NCBI GenBank assembly: GCA_051881435.1
Contig: JBJEPW010000041.1
Location: 1 to 23,758 of the forward strand
Direction of reading: 5' to 3'
Source: Fimenecus sp051881435
Lineage (GTDB): Bacteria > Bacillota > Clostridia > Oscillospirales > Acutalibacteraceae
DNA: 23,758 nt
Part shown: one piece after another, positions 15,234 to 23,129 of the stretch
Numbering within the stretch: the stretch's first letter is position 1
Layout: each line of letters starts with the position of its first letter
Position numbers and translations under genes: made by a program
Notes under the pieces: generated by a model
Seen by the model: only the letters and a program-made list of their open reading frames with translations
Database searches by the model: none
Told to the model about the DNA's origin: nothing

Positions 15234-16898
15234 ATGATGAATTTTGATAATCTGACTTTGCGCGCCGTTTACACCGCAAACGGCAAGGAAAAGACGACCG
15301 ACCGTTTGCAAAACGAGGATTTTGAAATTAAAATTCAAACAGAGGGCAACTGCCTTTTTGCCTCGATTATTCCCCACACCGCCGTATCTTTTAAAGTGTT
15401 GCAATTCCTTTTGCCCCACACCTTTGAGAAGACGGAGCGTGTATTTGTCAACGGCTATCAAAGCTGGACGGATAGCTTTGAGTATTCTTACGGCGAAAGT
15501 ATGCGTGAGCTTACAAAACTTACGGAATTCTGCATCACAAAAACACCCATTGGAAATATCGGTTTCCCCAAATCGGGCGACAGCCTGTTTTGGAAATATC
15601 CCCGCACAGCCAATGTGTTTTACGGTTGGTCATATGGCTATATCCGCAACGAAAACACGGCGGAAATCTACGGCTCCCTTTCCGAGCGTTCGGGCTACAC
15701 CGTTGTTACCTTTGATATGAACAAAAATGCGGTTCTCATCGACAAGGAGCTTGCCGGCGTGACCTTTACATCTGAAAAAGAGCTCTTGTCCCTTGCTGTT
15801 ATTAAGGGCGAATACGATGCGGCATTTGACGAGTACTTTGAGAAAATGGGCGTTACCTGCCGTGAAACAAAGCGCCGCACGGGTTACACCACTTGGTACA
15901 ATTACTACGGCAATGTGGACGAACAGGTAGTCCGCCGTGACCTTGCCAGCATTAAAGCGCTTGATGTACCCTTTGACTGCTTCCAAATTGACGACGGCTA
16001 TCAGGAGGCGATAGGCGACTGGCTCTATACCGATAAGAAGAAATTCCCCTCAGGTATGAAGAGCATTGCAGACGATATCCATGCAGGAAATATGATTGCA
16101 GGACTTTGGCTTGCTCCCTTTGCAGGTGTTAAAAAGTCAAGACTGTTCGGGGAGCATCCCGATTGGTTTATTAAGGATGAAAGTGGCAAACACTATAAAA
16201 CAGGACACAACTGGGGCGGTTTTTATTCCCTGGATATTTACAACGAGGGCGCACGAAAATACTTAAAAGATGTTTTCAATACCGTATTAAATGAGTGGGG
16301 CTTTGATTTGGTAAAGCTGGACTTCCTGTACGGTGCTTGCGTACTGCCTATGCGCAACAAATCACGCGGTGAAATTATGTGCGATGCAATGGATTTGATT
16401 CGTGAGTGCTGCGGCGACAAACTGATTTTAGGCTGCGGCGTACCTATGATGCCCGCATTCGGCAAGGTGGATTACTGCCGTATCGGTTCGGATATTTCGT
16501 TGAAATGGAAACAGAAAAAAGATGTTATCCGTGAAGAGGTTTCCACGCCCCATGCCGTTTGTAACTCCATTTTCCGCCGCCATTTAGACGGCAGAGCGTG
16601 GAAAAACGACCCCGATGTTTTTTTACTGCGTGACCAAAACAACAAAATGACCTTTGAGGAGCGTAAACTTCTTGCGAAAATCAACAGCACCTTCGGCAAC
16701 CTGCTGTTCATTTCGGACAATGTCAGCGAATACACGCCAGAACAACTTGCCGTATTAAAGGATACCTTTGCAAATAAGGATATAAAGATTAACAAGGCAC
16801 AGTTCAGCGCAACGGACATAATGGATATTGATTACAGTGAAAACGGTGTAAAAAACCAAATGCGCTTTAATATAAGAACGGGTGAAATGCTCATTTGA
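15234..16898 (+). CDS. GH36 alpha-galactosidase-like glycosidase
   Basis: A 554-residue GH36-type retaining alpha-galactosidase. Seen: an N-terminal beta-sandwich region (about 1-210) with VNGYQSWTDSFEY; the barrel from about 217 with YTTWYNYYG, then CFQIDDGYQ (D253-D254); the nucleophile motif LVKLDFLYGA (D363); and DYCRIGSDIS with D420 as acid/base. The protein is shorter than the usual ~700 residues, mainly in the N- and C-terminal domains. AGGAGA (15224-15229) lies 4 nt before ATG 15234 and 7 nt before a second ATG at 15237; either may be used. It is 18 nt after the six-hairpin gene and last in the operon. No signal peptide. It would release terminal alpha-galactose or a related sugar from the imported substrate. 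Confidence 0.88.
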   Translation: MMNFDNLTLRAVYTANGKEKTTDRLQNEDFEIKIQTEGNCLFASIIPHTAVSFKVLQFLLPHTFEKTERVFVNGYQSWTDSFEYSYGESMRELTKLTEFCITKTPIGNIGFPKSGDSLFWKYPRTANVFYGWSYGYIRNENTAEIYGSLSERSGYTVVTFDMNKNAVLIDKELAGVTFTSEKELLSLAVIKGEYDAAFDEYFEKMGVTCRETKRRTGYTTWYNYYGNVDEQVVRRDLASIKALDVPFDCFQIDDGYQEAIGDWLYTDKKKFPSGMKSIADDIHAGNMIAGLWLAPFAGVKKSRLFGEHPDWFIKDESGKHYKTGHNWGGFYSLDIYNEGARKYLKDVFNTVLNEWGFDLVKLDFLYGACVLPMRNKSRGEIMCDAMDLIRECCGDKLILGCGVPMMPAFGKVDYCRIGSDISLKWKQKKDVIREEVSTPHAVCNSIFRRHLDGRAWKNDPDVFLLRDQNNKMTFEERKLLAKINSTFGNLLFISDNVSEYTPEQLAVLKDTFANKDIKINKAQFSATDIMDIDYSENGVKNQMRFNIRTGEMLI

Positions 16899-16957
16899 TT
16901 GGTAATTATTCACAAAAAACTATATGCTGATTTGTAATTTTGTGCCAAAGGACGAAA

Positions 16958-16971
16958 GTTAAAAATTTAAC
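16958..16971. promoter_or_regulatory. AT-rich dyad upstream of the YczE promoter
   Basis: GTTAAA-AA-TTTAAC is a perfect 6+6 inverted repeat ending 9 bp before the -35 box at 16981. The position would suit an activator or repressor site, but a chance palindrome in AT-rich DNA is possible. No copy was seen elsewhere in the window. Confidence 0.3.
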
Positions 16972-16980
16972 AATTTTCAC

Positions 16981-17009
16981 TTGACTTTGCTGAAAACGGA
17001 TTGTAATAT
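16981..17009 (+). promoter_or_regulatory. Sigma-A promoter for the YczE-like gene
   Basis: TTGACT (16981-16986) and TAATAT (17004-17009) are 17 bp apart. The start near 17016 gives a leader of about 52 nt before ATG 17068. The promoter overlaps the TTG that would otherwise extend the reading frame, which argues against that upstream start. Confidence 0.68.
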
Positions 17010-17067
17010 ATATACAAATCAAAGCACAGTTATATGTGCAATTTTAACAAGGCAAGGCGAATATCCA

Positions 17068-17790
17068 ATGGCAGAAATTCTTAAAAACATGAGCATCAAA
17101 ACGATTGTTTCACAAAAAGACGGCTTCAAACGCATCGCAATAATGATTTTCAGCATTTTACTTATGGGCTTTGCGGTTTCAGTGTTTTCCTATTCGGGAA
17201 TGGGAGTTGACCCCTTTACAGCTCTCAATATGAGCGTAAGCAAAATACTCGGCATAGGCTTCGGCTTCTGGCAAATATGTGTAAACGGGGTAATCCTTAT
17301 AGGCGTTGCCGTAACGGCAAAAAAGCTTATAAATATAGGAACTGTTTTCAATATGGTGGGCGTAGGCTATGTTTGCCAATTCTTTACGGGACTTTACGAC
17401 AGATTCCTTCCGACTGAAAAGGTGTTGGCGGTAAAACTTATTTGTATGGCTTTGGGCGTGTTCCTTTTGAGCATGTCGGCTTCCCTTTATTTCAACTGCA
17501 AGCTGGGCGTTTCTCCTTACGACGCTTTGGGCTTTGTGCTTGAAGAAAAATCAAAGCTTAAATACAAATGGTGCAGAGTAATAACAGATTTGATTTGTAC
17601 TGTTATCGCTTTCCTGCTTTCGGGACCTATCGGTGTGGGAACGGTTGTAACTGCGTTCTTTATGGGACCGGTAGTATCGTTCTGTGACACAAGAATTTCA
17701 CAGAAAATCCTTAATTTGAAATACCGTTTTCTTCGTAATTTTGCGGTTATCAGATATTACGATTTGAGCTATATTCAGGGCGTAAGATAA
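17068..17790 (+). CDS. YczE/YyaS/YitT-family integral membrane protein
   Basis: A 240-residue membrane protein of the YczE type (COG2364-like), function unknown. Seen: about five membrane segments (roughly 22-43, 65-83, 88-108, 118-140, 170-188) and an internal repeat: MGVDPFTAL (45-53) and LGVSPYDAL (146-154), each after a membrane helix and followed by another, about 101 residues apart, suggesting a duplicated half. ATG 17068 is preferred because the longer frame to TTG 16981 begins on the -35 box; AAGG (17054-17057) is a modest RBS, and ATG 17089 is an alternative. It has its own promoter and a strong terminator, so it is monocistronic, between the glycosidase operon and an AraC gene. Transport is a common guess for this family but unproven. 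Confidence 0.87.
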   Translation: MAEILKNMSIKTIVSQKDGFKRIAIMIFSILLMGFAVSVFSYSGMGVDPFTALNMSVSKILGIGFGFWQICVNGVILIGVAVTAKKLINIGTVFNMVGVGYVCQFFTGLYDRFLPTEKVLAVKLICMALGVFLLSMSASLYFNCKLGVSPYDALGFVLEEKSKLKYKWCRVITDLICTVIAFLLSGPIGVGTVVTAFFMGPVVSFCDTRISQKILNLKYRFLRNFAVIRYYDLSYIQGVR

Positions 17791-17803
17791 TCAGATTAAA
17801 AAT

Positions 17804-17850
17804 AAAAACTGCTGTTTTCGGTAAAGCCTTATGAAAACAGCAGTTTTTTT
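17804..17850 (+). terminator. Strong intrinsic terminator after the YczE-like gene
   Basis: A 16-bp perfect stem (17804-17819 with 17833-17848, core ACTGCTGTTTTC/GAAAACAGCAGT), 13-nt loop, ends in a run of seven T (17844-17850). Confidence 0.93.
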
Positions 17851-17876
17851 GTAATTATTTTGTAAGTATTATATTG

Positions 17877-17905
17877 TTGATTTAATCTCATATGTGTGTT
17901 ATAAT
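17877..17905 (+). promoter_or_regulatory. Sigma-A promoter for the AraC regulator with overlapping dyad
   Basis: TTGATT (17877-17882) and TATAAT (17900-17905) are 17 bp apart. A dyad GTGTG-N10-CACAC (17894-17913) covers the -10 box. A 14-mer TGTGTTATAATTAT (17895-17908) recurs as TGTGTTAGGATTAT at 17949-17962, 54 bp downstream and overlapping the RBS. Together these suggest negative autoregulation, as inference. Confidence 0.68.
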
Positions 17906-17966
17906 TATCACACTTAATCATCTGCAATTTATTGCAAAAACAGAGTAGTGTGTTAGGATTATAACA

Positions 17967-18776
17967 ATGAACGAGAAAATTTTGAACTTTGCGCCCTATT
18001 ATGACGAAAGCCTGCCGCTTAATATCAGAATGATGGGTGAAACTATTTGTGATGACACAATTGATGTTGTAAGAACAAAATCCGAGCTTACCGCCCTTGA
18101 ATATATTGACGACGGTTGCGGAACTCTGGAAATTGAGGGCAAATGCGTTTATCCTCAAAAAAACGATGTGTTTTTCCTGAAAAAAGGAACCTGCCATCAC
18201 TATTACAGCTCCAAGGAAAACCCATGGCATAAGTATTGGATAATTTTTGACGGTCCTCTTGCCGAAATGCTTATCCGTGAATATCTGCCTCAGGATATAT
18301 ACCACTTCCCGAATTGTGACTGCAAAGAAATAGTTAAAAATGTAATCGAAATCGTAAAAAAATACCGAGAAGATTATAAGAGAATGGTAGATGAAATAAC
18401 CGTTGAGTTTATAAGATTTCTCGTCTATATAAAACACCGTGAGGACAAAAAGCCTGATTCTCTTGCCGACCGTATCAGGCGCAGGCTTGATTTTTATGTG
18501 GAGCAGGAGTTTTCGCTGGATAGAATTTGCAGTGAACTGAATTATTCAAAGAACCACATAATACAGGTGTTTGAGGATTCATACGGTGAAACGCCGTATC
18601 AGTACTATATGGAGAAAAAACTTGAAGCGGCAAAGATTTATCTCCAAAACACAACGCTTCCGGTAGGGGAGATTGCCGAAAGGCTTTCATATTGCGACCA
18701 AAGATATTTTTCCGCCTGCTTTAAGAGCAGCACGGGAATGTCGCCCACGGAATACCGTAAAAAAATGCAGCCGTAA
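17967..18776 (+). CDS. AraC-family transcriptional regulator
   Basis: A 269-residue AraC/XylS-type regulator. Seen: an N-terminal cupin-like sensing domain (about 15-110) with LEYIDDGCGTLEIEG, NDVFFLKKGTCHHY (67-80, where paired His may shape the pocket) and WHKYWIIFDG (87-96); a linker with helices (about 120-165); and a C-terminal DNA-binding domain with two helix-turn-helix units (about 184-205 and 232-255) ending in the family signature QRYFSACFKSSTGMSPTEYR. ATG 17967 has AGGA (17955-17958) 8 nt upstream. Such cupin-AraC proteins usually sense sugars. It is monocistronic, with its own promoter and terminator; its targets are not evident, though the YczE-like gene upstream and the radical SAM gene downstream are neighbours. 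Confidence 0.93.
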   Translation: MNEKILNFAPYYDESLPLNIRMMGETICDDTIDVVRTKSELTALEYIDDGCGTLEIEGKCVYPQKNDVFFLKKGTCHHYYSSKENPWHKYWIIFDGPLAEMLIREYLPQDIYHFPNCDCKEIVKNVIEIVKKYREDYKRMVDEITVEFIRFLVYIKHREDKKPDSLADRIRRRLDFYVEQEFSLDRICSELNYSKNHIIQVFEDSYGETPYQYYMEKKLEAAKIYLQNTTLPVGEIAERLSYCDQRYFSACFKSSTGMSPTEYRKKMQP

Positions 18777-18779
18777 ATA

Positions 18780-18810
18780 AAAGCGAGCCAAAGTTTCCAA
18801 GGCTCGCTTT
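18780..18810. terminator. Bidirectional terminator between AraC and radical SAM genes
   Basis: AAAGCGAGCC (18780-18789) pairs perfectly with GGCTCGCTTT (18801-18810), 11-nt loop, between two convergent stop codons. T-runs inside and after each arm suit either direction, leftward AAAGCGAGCC giving the better T-rich exit (TTTATTTA). Confidence 0.85.
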
Positions 18811-18823
18811 AATAATTGTCTGT

Positions 18824-20287
18824 TTATTGCTTTTGGGATTCACAGCATTCATGGCAACACCCGGAACACCCCATGCTTGCCGCTTTGCCCTCGGGCGTGT
18901 CGCGGTAGTATTGAGTATGTGTGTCGCGGTGGGGAAGAGTCTCCCAAAGCTCATCTGCAACGGGTTTCCACTGTGCCGCATAATCAACGCACTTATCACA
19001 AAGCTCGTCTGCACTTTCCTTTACAATCAGGTCAGAGGATTTTGCACCCGTTTCCTTAACCATTTTGCGCAGATACTCGGGATTTTCAAGCATCGGGCAA
19101 GGGCGCAGATGATTGTCGTTAAAGGGCTGATTGTGATAATACGCCATAAACAGCGGTGACTGCAACGCTTGGAGCAGAGTATGCGTTCTGATATTGGAGT
19201 CGGAATAGTGTATAAATACGCAAGGCTCAATGTCACCTGCGGAGTTAACATGAAAATAGTTGCGTCCTCCTGCAATACAGCCGCCGACATATTCTGCATC
19301 GTTTTGGAAATCCATTACGAAAATAGGCTTGCCCGTTTTGCTGTTGCGGGTTTCACGAAGCCAAAGATACATTCTCTTTCTCTGCTCGGGAGTGGGGATA
19401 AGCTCCTTATCAGCGCCGTGACCTACGGGCATATAGTTGAAATAAAGGGAAAATTTTGCTCCCTTTTCAATGAGCATATTCATAAAATCGTCGCTTGTTA
19501 CAAGCTCGATATTTTTCTGTGTATAGCAAACTGAAACGCCGTAAATACACTTGTTTTTCTGCAAAAGCTCCATTGCGCTGACGGTGGTTTTGTATGCGCC
19601 GTCACCTCTGCGCCAGTCGTTTGACTCCTCACTGCCCTCAATGCTCAAAGCAAGAGCAATGTTGCCCGCTTCCTTCATATCGTCGCAGAACTTCCGGTCA
19701 ATAAGAGTTGCGTTTGTAAACACAAGGAAAATGCAGTCTCTGTTGTTTTTGCAAAGCTCAATAATATCGTTTTTTCTTATAAGCGGTTCTCCGCCTGTAA
19801 GCCAATAAAAATGACAGCCCAACTCCTTGCCCTGAGTTACAATACTTTGCATCTCTTCATTTGTAAGGTTTTGCTGATGACCGTATTCCGCCGCCCAACA
19901 GCCCTTACAGCGCAAATTACAGGCGCTTGTGGGGTCAAAAAGAATGTTGAAGGGTATGTTACACTTGTACTTTTCACGGTTTTTTCTGACTGCTTTTGTA
20001 CCGTAATATCCTGCGTCAATACCGAAAGACAAAAGCATTTGTTTCAGAACATTGCGGTCAATATCACGGATAAGCCCAAGGGCGAACTGAGTCCAAACAT
20101 TGTCTTTATCCTCAGCGGCGGCTTTAATCTTTTTGAAGTTTTCAGGAGGAAAAATTTTGCTGAAAACAGGGCCGATTTTGTCTGCAAGTTTAATAATATT
20201 CGCCTGAGGGTCCTTGTCAATGTATTTCAGCAGACGGTCAAGCGTTATGCTCATACCTTTTCTTTGAATATTGTAAACCAAATTCAT
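18824..20287 (-). CDS. Radical SAM protein with SPASM-like region and Cys-rich tail
   Basis: A 487-residue radical SAM enzyme or scaffold. Seen: an N-terminal helical region (1-108); the cluster-binding motif CNLRCKGC (C123, C127, C130) after FDPTSA; the SAM-binding GGEP (165-168); a barrel to about 330; then a Cys-containing C-terminal half with GGCIAGGRNYFHVNSAGDIEPC, RPCPML and CDKC, in the style of SPASM/Twitch auxiliary-cluster regions. The last residues hold CSGCCHECC (474-482), a dense Cys tail. ATG 20287 has AAGGTGA 4 nt upstream and a promoter at 20324-20352. It is monocistronic; no peptide-maturase partner, RiPP precursor or transporter is adjacent, so the substrate is unknown. An iron-sulfur-dependent modification reaction is the family expectation. 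Confidence 0.93.
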   Translation of the reverse strand: MNLVYNIQRKGMSITLDRLLKYIDKDPQANIIKLADKIGPVFSKIFPPENFKKIKAAAEDKDNVWTQFALGLIRDIDRNVLKQMLLSFGIDAGYYGTKAVRKNREKYKCNIPFNILFDPTSACNLRCKGCWAAEYGHQQNLTNEEMQSIVTQGKELGCHFYWLTGGEPLIRKNDIIELCKNNRDCIFLVFTNATLIDRKFCDDMKEAGNIALALSIEGSEESNDWRRGDGAYKTTVSAMELLQKNKCIYGVSVCYTQKNIELVTSDDFMNMLIEKGAKFSLYFNYMPVGHGADKELIPTPEQRKRMYLWLRETRNSKTGKPIFVMDFQNDAEYVGGCIAGGRNYFHVNSAGDIEPCVFIHYSDSNIRTHTLLQALQSPLFMAYYHNQPFNDNHLRPCPMLENPEYLRKMVKETGAKSSDLIVKESADELCDKCVDYAAQWKPVADELWETLPHRDTHTQYYRDTPEGKAASMGCSGCCHECCESQKQ

Positions 20288-20323
20288 ATTGTCACCTTAA
20301 CAGTTTTTCTACATATCCTATTT

Positions 20324-20352
20324 ATTTTATTGTAAATGGTAATTAAAGTCAA
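20324..20352 (-). promoter_or_regulatory. Sigma-A promoter for the radical SAM gene
   Basis: On the minus strand TTGACT (20347-20352) and TAAAAT (20324-20329) are 17 bp apart. The start site near 20317 gives a leader of about 30 nt ahead of ATG 20287. Confidence 0.75.
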
Positions 20353-20554
20353 TGATTATTTTGCGCTATTTACAAATATTTTACATCTGTTTTGGTTATT
20401 TTGCACCGCGAAAGGGAAAAATAAACAGGCAAATCAAAAAACATCTGTAAAACAGTAGAAAAAACTTCCGAAATATGGTAAACTAATCATTAAACTATTA
20501 AATGCGGATATGTGTATTCAGATATCCGCGTCAGAAAAGACAGGGTGAAGCTTG
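20353..20554 (+). promoter_or_regulatory. AT-rich leader and weak promoter region of ymfF
   Basis: No gene is seen. An extended -10-like TGGTAAACT (20476-20484) lacks a good -35. A hairpin GCGGATAT/ATATCCGC (20504-20511 with 20522-20529, 10-nt loop) would lie in the 5' leader, 13 nt before the RBS GGTGA (20544-20548). It has no T-tract, so it is not a terminator; it may affect translation or be a protein-binding dyad. Confidence 0.4.
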
Positions 20555-21835
20555 GTGAGCGTTTCGGCGTACAGAGAAATAGCAAAGGGCGTAAAGCTTC
20601 TTTGCGTCAACAGCGAAAAATTTAAAACAAACTGCATTAAAATTGATTTTTATCTGCCCATATCCCGTCATTTTGCGGCGCAGAATGTGCTGTCATCCCT
20701 TATGGGGCACACCTCAAAACGGTACAATACCTTCAAAACCTTTAACGGTAAAATCGAAAGTCTTTACGGGGCTGATTTCTATTCGGATATAGCCACCGTT
20801 GGCGAAAAGGTGAGGCTCCGTTTTTCAATAGAACTGCCCGACGACCGCTTTTCGCTTGACGGCAGTAAAATTTCGGAAGATGCAGTTGATTTTCTCGTTG
20901 ATATTATTAAAAATCCCAATTGTGAAAACGGCTGCTTTGACAGGGAGTTTACCGCCCGTGAAATTCGCTTTACTCTTGAAAATATAGAGGCAGAGAAAAA
21001 CGATAAGCGTGCCTACGCTTTGTCAAGGCTCCGTCAGCTTATGTGCAGCGGCGAACCCTACGGAATTGACCGCGAAAAGCTTGAAAACGATATAAAAGAG
21101 CTTGACGGCGAGAAGCTTTTTTCGGCGTATGAGGATATGATGAAGTCCTCAACGGTTGTAATTACCGCCTGCGGCAGTCTTAACGGCGATATGCTTACGG
21201 TGAAATTTACTGATTTTATGAATTCCGTTAAGGACAGAGAGCCTCAGAAGCTTGAAACGGTGTTTGTGGAGAAAGCGGACAAAATTCGGTATTTCAATGA
21301 GCAGATGGAGGTAAATCAGGCGAAGCTTGTTATAGGACTGCGCACCGGTATGAAAAATTCCGACGACGATTATTTTGCGTACAGGGTAATGACCGATATT
21401 TTCGGCGGCGGACCGTATTCAAGGCTTTTTATGAATGTGCGTGAAAAAATGAGCCTTTGTTATTACTGCGGAGCAAGACTTTTGCGTGAAAAGGGCATTA
21501 TATTTGTTCAAAGCGGTATTGAAGAAGAAAATTACCGTCAGGCTCTTGATGAAATATTAAATCAGCTTGATATAATGAAAAACGGTGAGTTTACAAATGA
21601 GGATTTTGAGTCCTCAATTTCCGCATTGGCGGACGCTTTCAGAGGCGTTGGCGACTCTCCCGTTTCGGTTTGCACCTTTATGGCGTCTCAGGCGTTTGAC
21701 GGTGAGTTGGTTGACGGTGAAGAATACGCCGAAAAGCTATGCGAAGTTACGCGTGAGCAAGTCATTGAATGTGCGAAAAAAGTAACCGTGGATTCCGTTT
21801 ATCTTCTTTCAGGGGAGGCTGAGGGCGATGAATAA
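20555..21835 (+). CDS. ymfF: M16-like protein YmfF (EF-P modification-associated)
   Basis: About 426 residues of M16-peptidase fold, matching the YmfF half of the YmfF/YmfH pair; in B. subtilis the ymf cluster is linked to 5-aminopentanol modification of elongation factor P. Seen: the M16 beta-alpha fold with an N-terminal half in which the zinc motif HxxEH is absent (the equivalent stretch reads SSLMGHTSKRYNTFKTFNG), so it is probably non-catalytic, and a C-terminal half with the substrate-binding signature GGGPYSRLFMNVREKMSLCYY. The RBS GGTGA (20544-20548) fits GTG 20555 (6 nt) better than TTG 20552 (3 nt), but both are possible. It overlaps ymfH by 8 nt, consistent with a two-subunit complex made in equal amounts. 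Confidence 0.88.
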   Translation: MSVSAYREIAKGVKLLCVNSEKFKTNCIKIDFYLPISRHFAAQNVLSSLMGHTSKRYNTFKTFNGKIESLYGADFYSDIATVGEKVRLRFSIELPDDRFSLDGSKISEDAVDFLVDIIKNPNCENGCFDREFTAREIRFTLENIEAEKNDKRAYALSRLRQLMCSGEPYGIDREKLENDIKELDGEKLFSAYEDMMKSSTVVITACGSLNGDMLTVKFTDFMNSVKDREPQKLETVFVEKADKIRYFNEQMEVNQAKLVIGLRTGMKNSDDDYFAYRVMTDIFGGGPYSRLFMNVREKMSLCYYCGARLLREKGIIFVQSGIEEENYRQALDEILNQLDIMKNGEFTNEDFESSISALADAFRGVGDSPVSVCTFMASQAFDGELVDGEEYAEKLCEVTREQVIECAKKVTVDSVYLLSGEAEGDE

Positions 21836-23099
21836 TATAAAAGAGATTAAAAACGAGCTTTTAAATGACAGTTATTATGAAATCGACCATTTCTCGGGGC
21901 TTAAAATTTTTGTTTATCCCAAGGAAAATTATTCCTCTGCATATGCGGTGTTCGGCACAAAATACGGCTCAATTGATACAAAATTCAAATTAGATGGGGA
22001 AAAGGAGTTTATCTCCGTTCCCGAGGGAATTGCCCATTTTCTTGAACACAAGCTGTTTGAAAGCGAGGAGCTGGACGCCTTTGCACGCTACGCAAAAACA
22101 GGAGCCTCCGCAAACGCTTATACATCTTTTGATAAGACCTGTTATCTTTTCTCATGCAGCGGTAATTTCCGGCAGTCACTTGAAATACTGCTTGATTTTG
22201 TAAGCAATCCGTATTTTACCCCCGAAACCGTTCAAAAGGAGCAGGGAATAATCGGGCAGGAAATAAAAATGTGTAATGATGACCCCGGTTGGGAGTCCCT
22301 TTTCTCTCTGCTTCGTGCAATGTATCACAAGCACCCTGTGAAAATCGACATAGCGGGTACGGTGGAGTCCATAAGCCATATTACAGCCGATTTGCTTTAC
22401 AGTTGTTACGAAACCTTTTATAACCCTGCAAATATGGCGCTGGCGGTGGCAGGAAATGTTACCGTGGAGCAGGTGCTGGGCGTTGCGGATAAAATTCTCA
22501 AGCCCAAGGCTTCCAAAAAAATCGAACGAAGCTTTGAGCCTGAGCCCGAAACGGTTGTTCAGGATACAATAACGAGAAAATTAAGCGTGGCAATGCCTAT
22601 TTTCGCAATAGGTTATAAGGAGAATATAAAAACTCCCGAAAGAACCTTAAAGGAGTCCCTTGAAAGCGCAATTCTTCTTGATATTATTGCGGGAAAAACC
22701 TCAAATCTCTATGAGGAGCTGATAAGCGAGGGGCTTGTGAACACAACCTTTGATACGGAGTATTTTGAGGGCTACGGATATTCCGCTCACATATTTACCG
22801 GCGAGAGTACAAATTACGAAAAGGTCCGCGAGCGCATAAACGAAGAAATTATGCGTGTGAAAAAAGAGGGCGTAAGCCGTGATGCGTTTGACCGTATCAA
22901 GAAAAAGCACTACGGCAGTTTTATAATGAATTTTAACGATATTGATTCAATCGCCAATGACCTTGTGGGCGAGTATTTCAGCGGCTGCGGTCTGTTTGAG
23001 CGCCTTTCGGTGCTGGAGGGCATAACAGCCGAGGATATCGACTCCCGTTTAAGAAATGCAATAAACATTGAAAATTCTTCAATGTCAGTTATAATGTGA
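21828..23099 (+). CDS. ymfH: M16-family peptidase YmfH (EF-P modification-associated)
   Basis: A 423-residue M16 zinc peptidase-like protein. Seen: the inverted zinc motif HFLEH (H70, E73, H74) after PEGIA, with E145 in GQEIKMCND as the probable third zinc ligand; the NAYTSFDKTCY segment; and a C-terminal half with AGKTSNLYEELISEGLVN. It therefore supplies the metal site missing from YmfF; M16B enzymes commonly pair one active and one inactive subunit. ATG 21828 lies within the end of ymfF (8-nt overlap). In B. subtilis ymfF and ymfH precede ymfI, the reductase of EF-P aminopentanol formation; here ymfI does not follow and lgt lies 30 nt downstream. Substrate of the peptidase pair is unknown. 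Confidence 0.9.
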   Translation: MNNIKEIKNELLNDSYYEIDHFSGLKIFVYPKENYSSAYAVFGTKYGSIDTKFKLDGEKEFISVPEGIAHFLEHKLFESEELDAFARYAKTGASANAYTSFDKTCYLFSCSGNFRQSLEILLDFVSNPYFTPETVQKEQGIIGQEIKMCNDDPGWESLFSLLRAMYHKHPVKIDIAGTVESISHITADLLYSCYETFYNPANMALAVAGNVTVEQVLGVADKILKPKASKKIERSFEPEPETVVQDTITRKLSVAMPIFAIGYKENIKTPERTLKESLESAILLDIIAGKTSNLYEELISEGLVNTTFDTEYFEGYGYSAHIFTGESTNYEKVRERINEEIMRVKKEGVSRDAFDRIKKKHYGSFIMNFNDIDSIANDLVGEYFSGCGLFERLSVLEGITAEDIDSRLRNAINIENSSMSVIM

Positions 23100-23129
23100 T
23101 ATTTAAGGCAAAGCAAAAGGAGATACCGT

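Noticed and set aside
16981..17067. Upstream TTG extension of the YczE-like protein
   Set aside because: The added 29 codons begin on the -35 hexamer of a good promoter and upstream of the expected transcript start.
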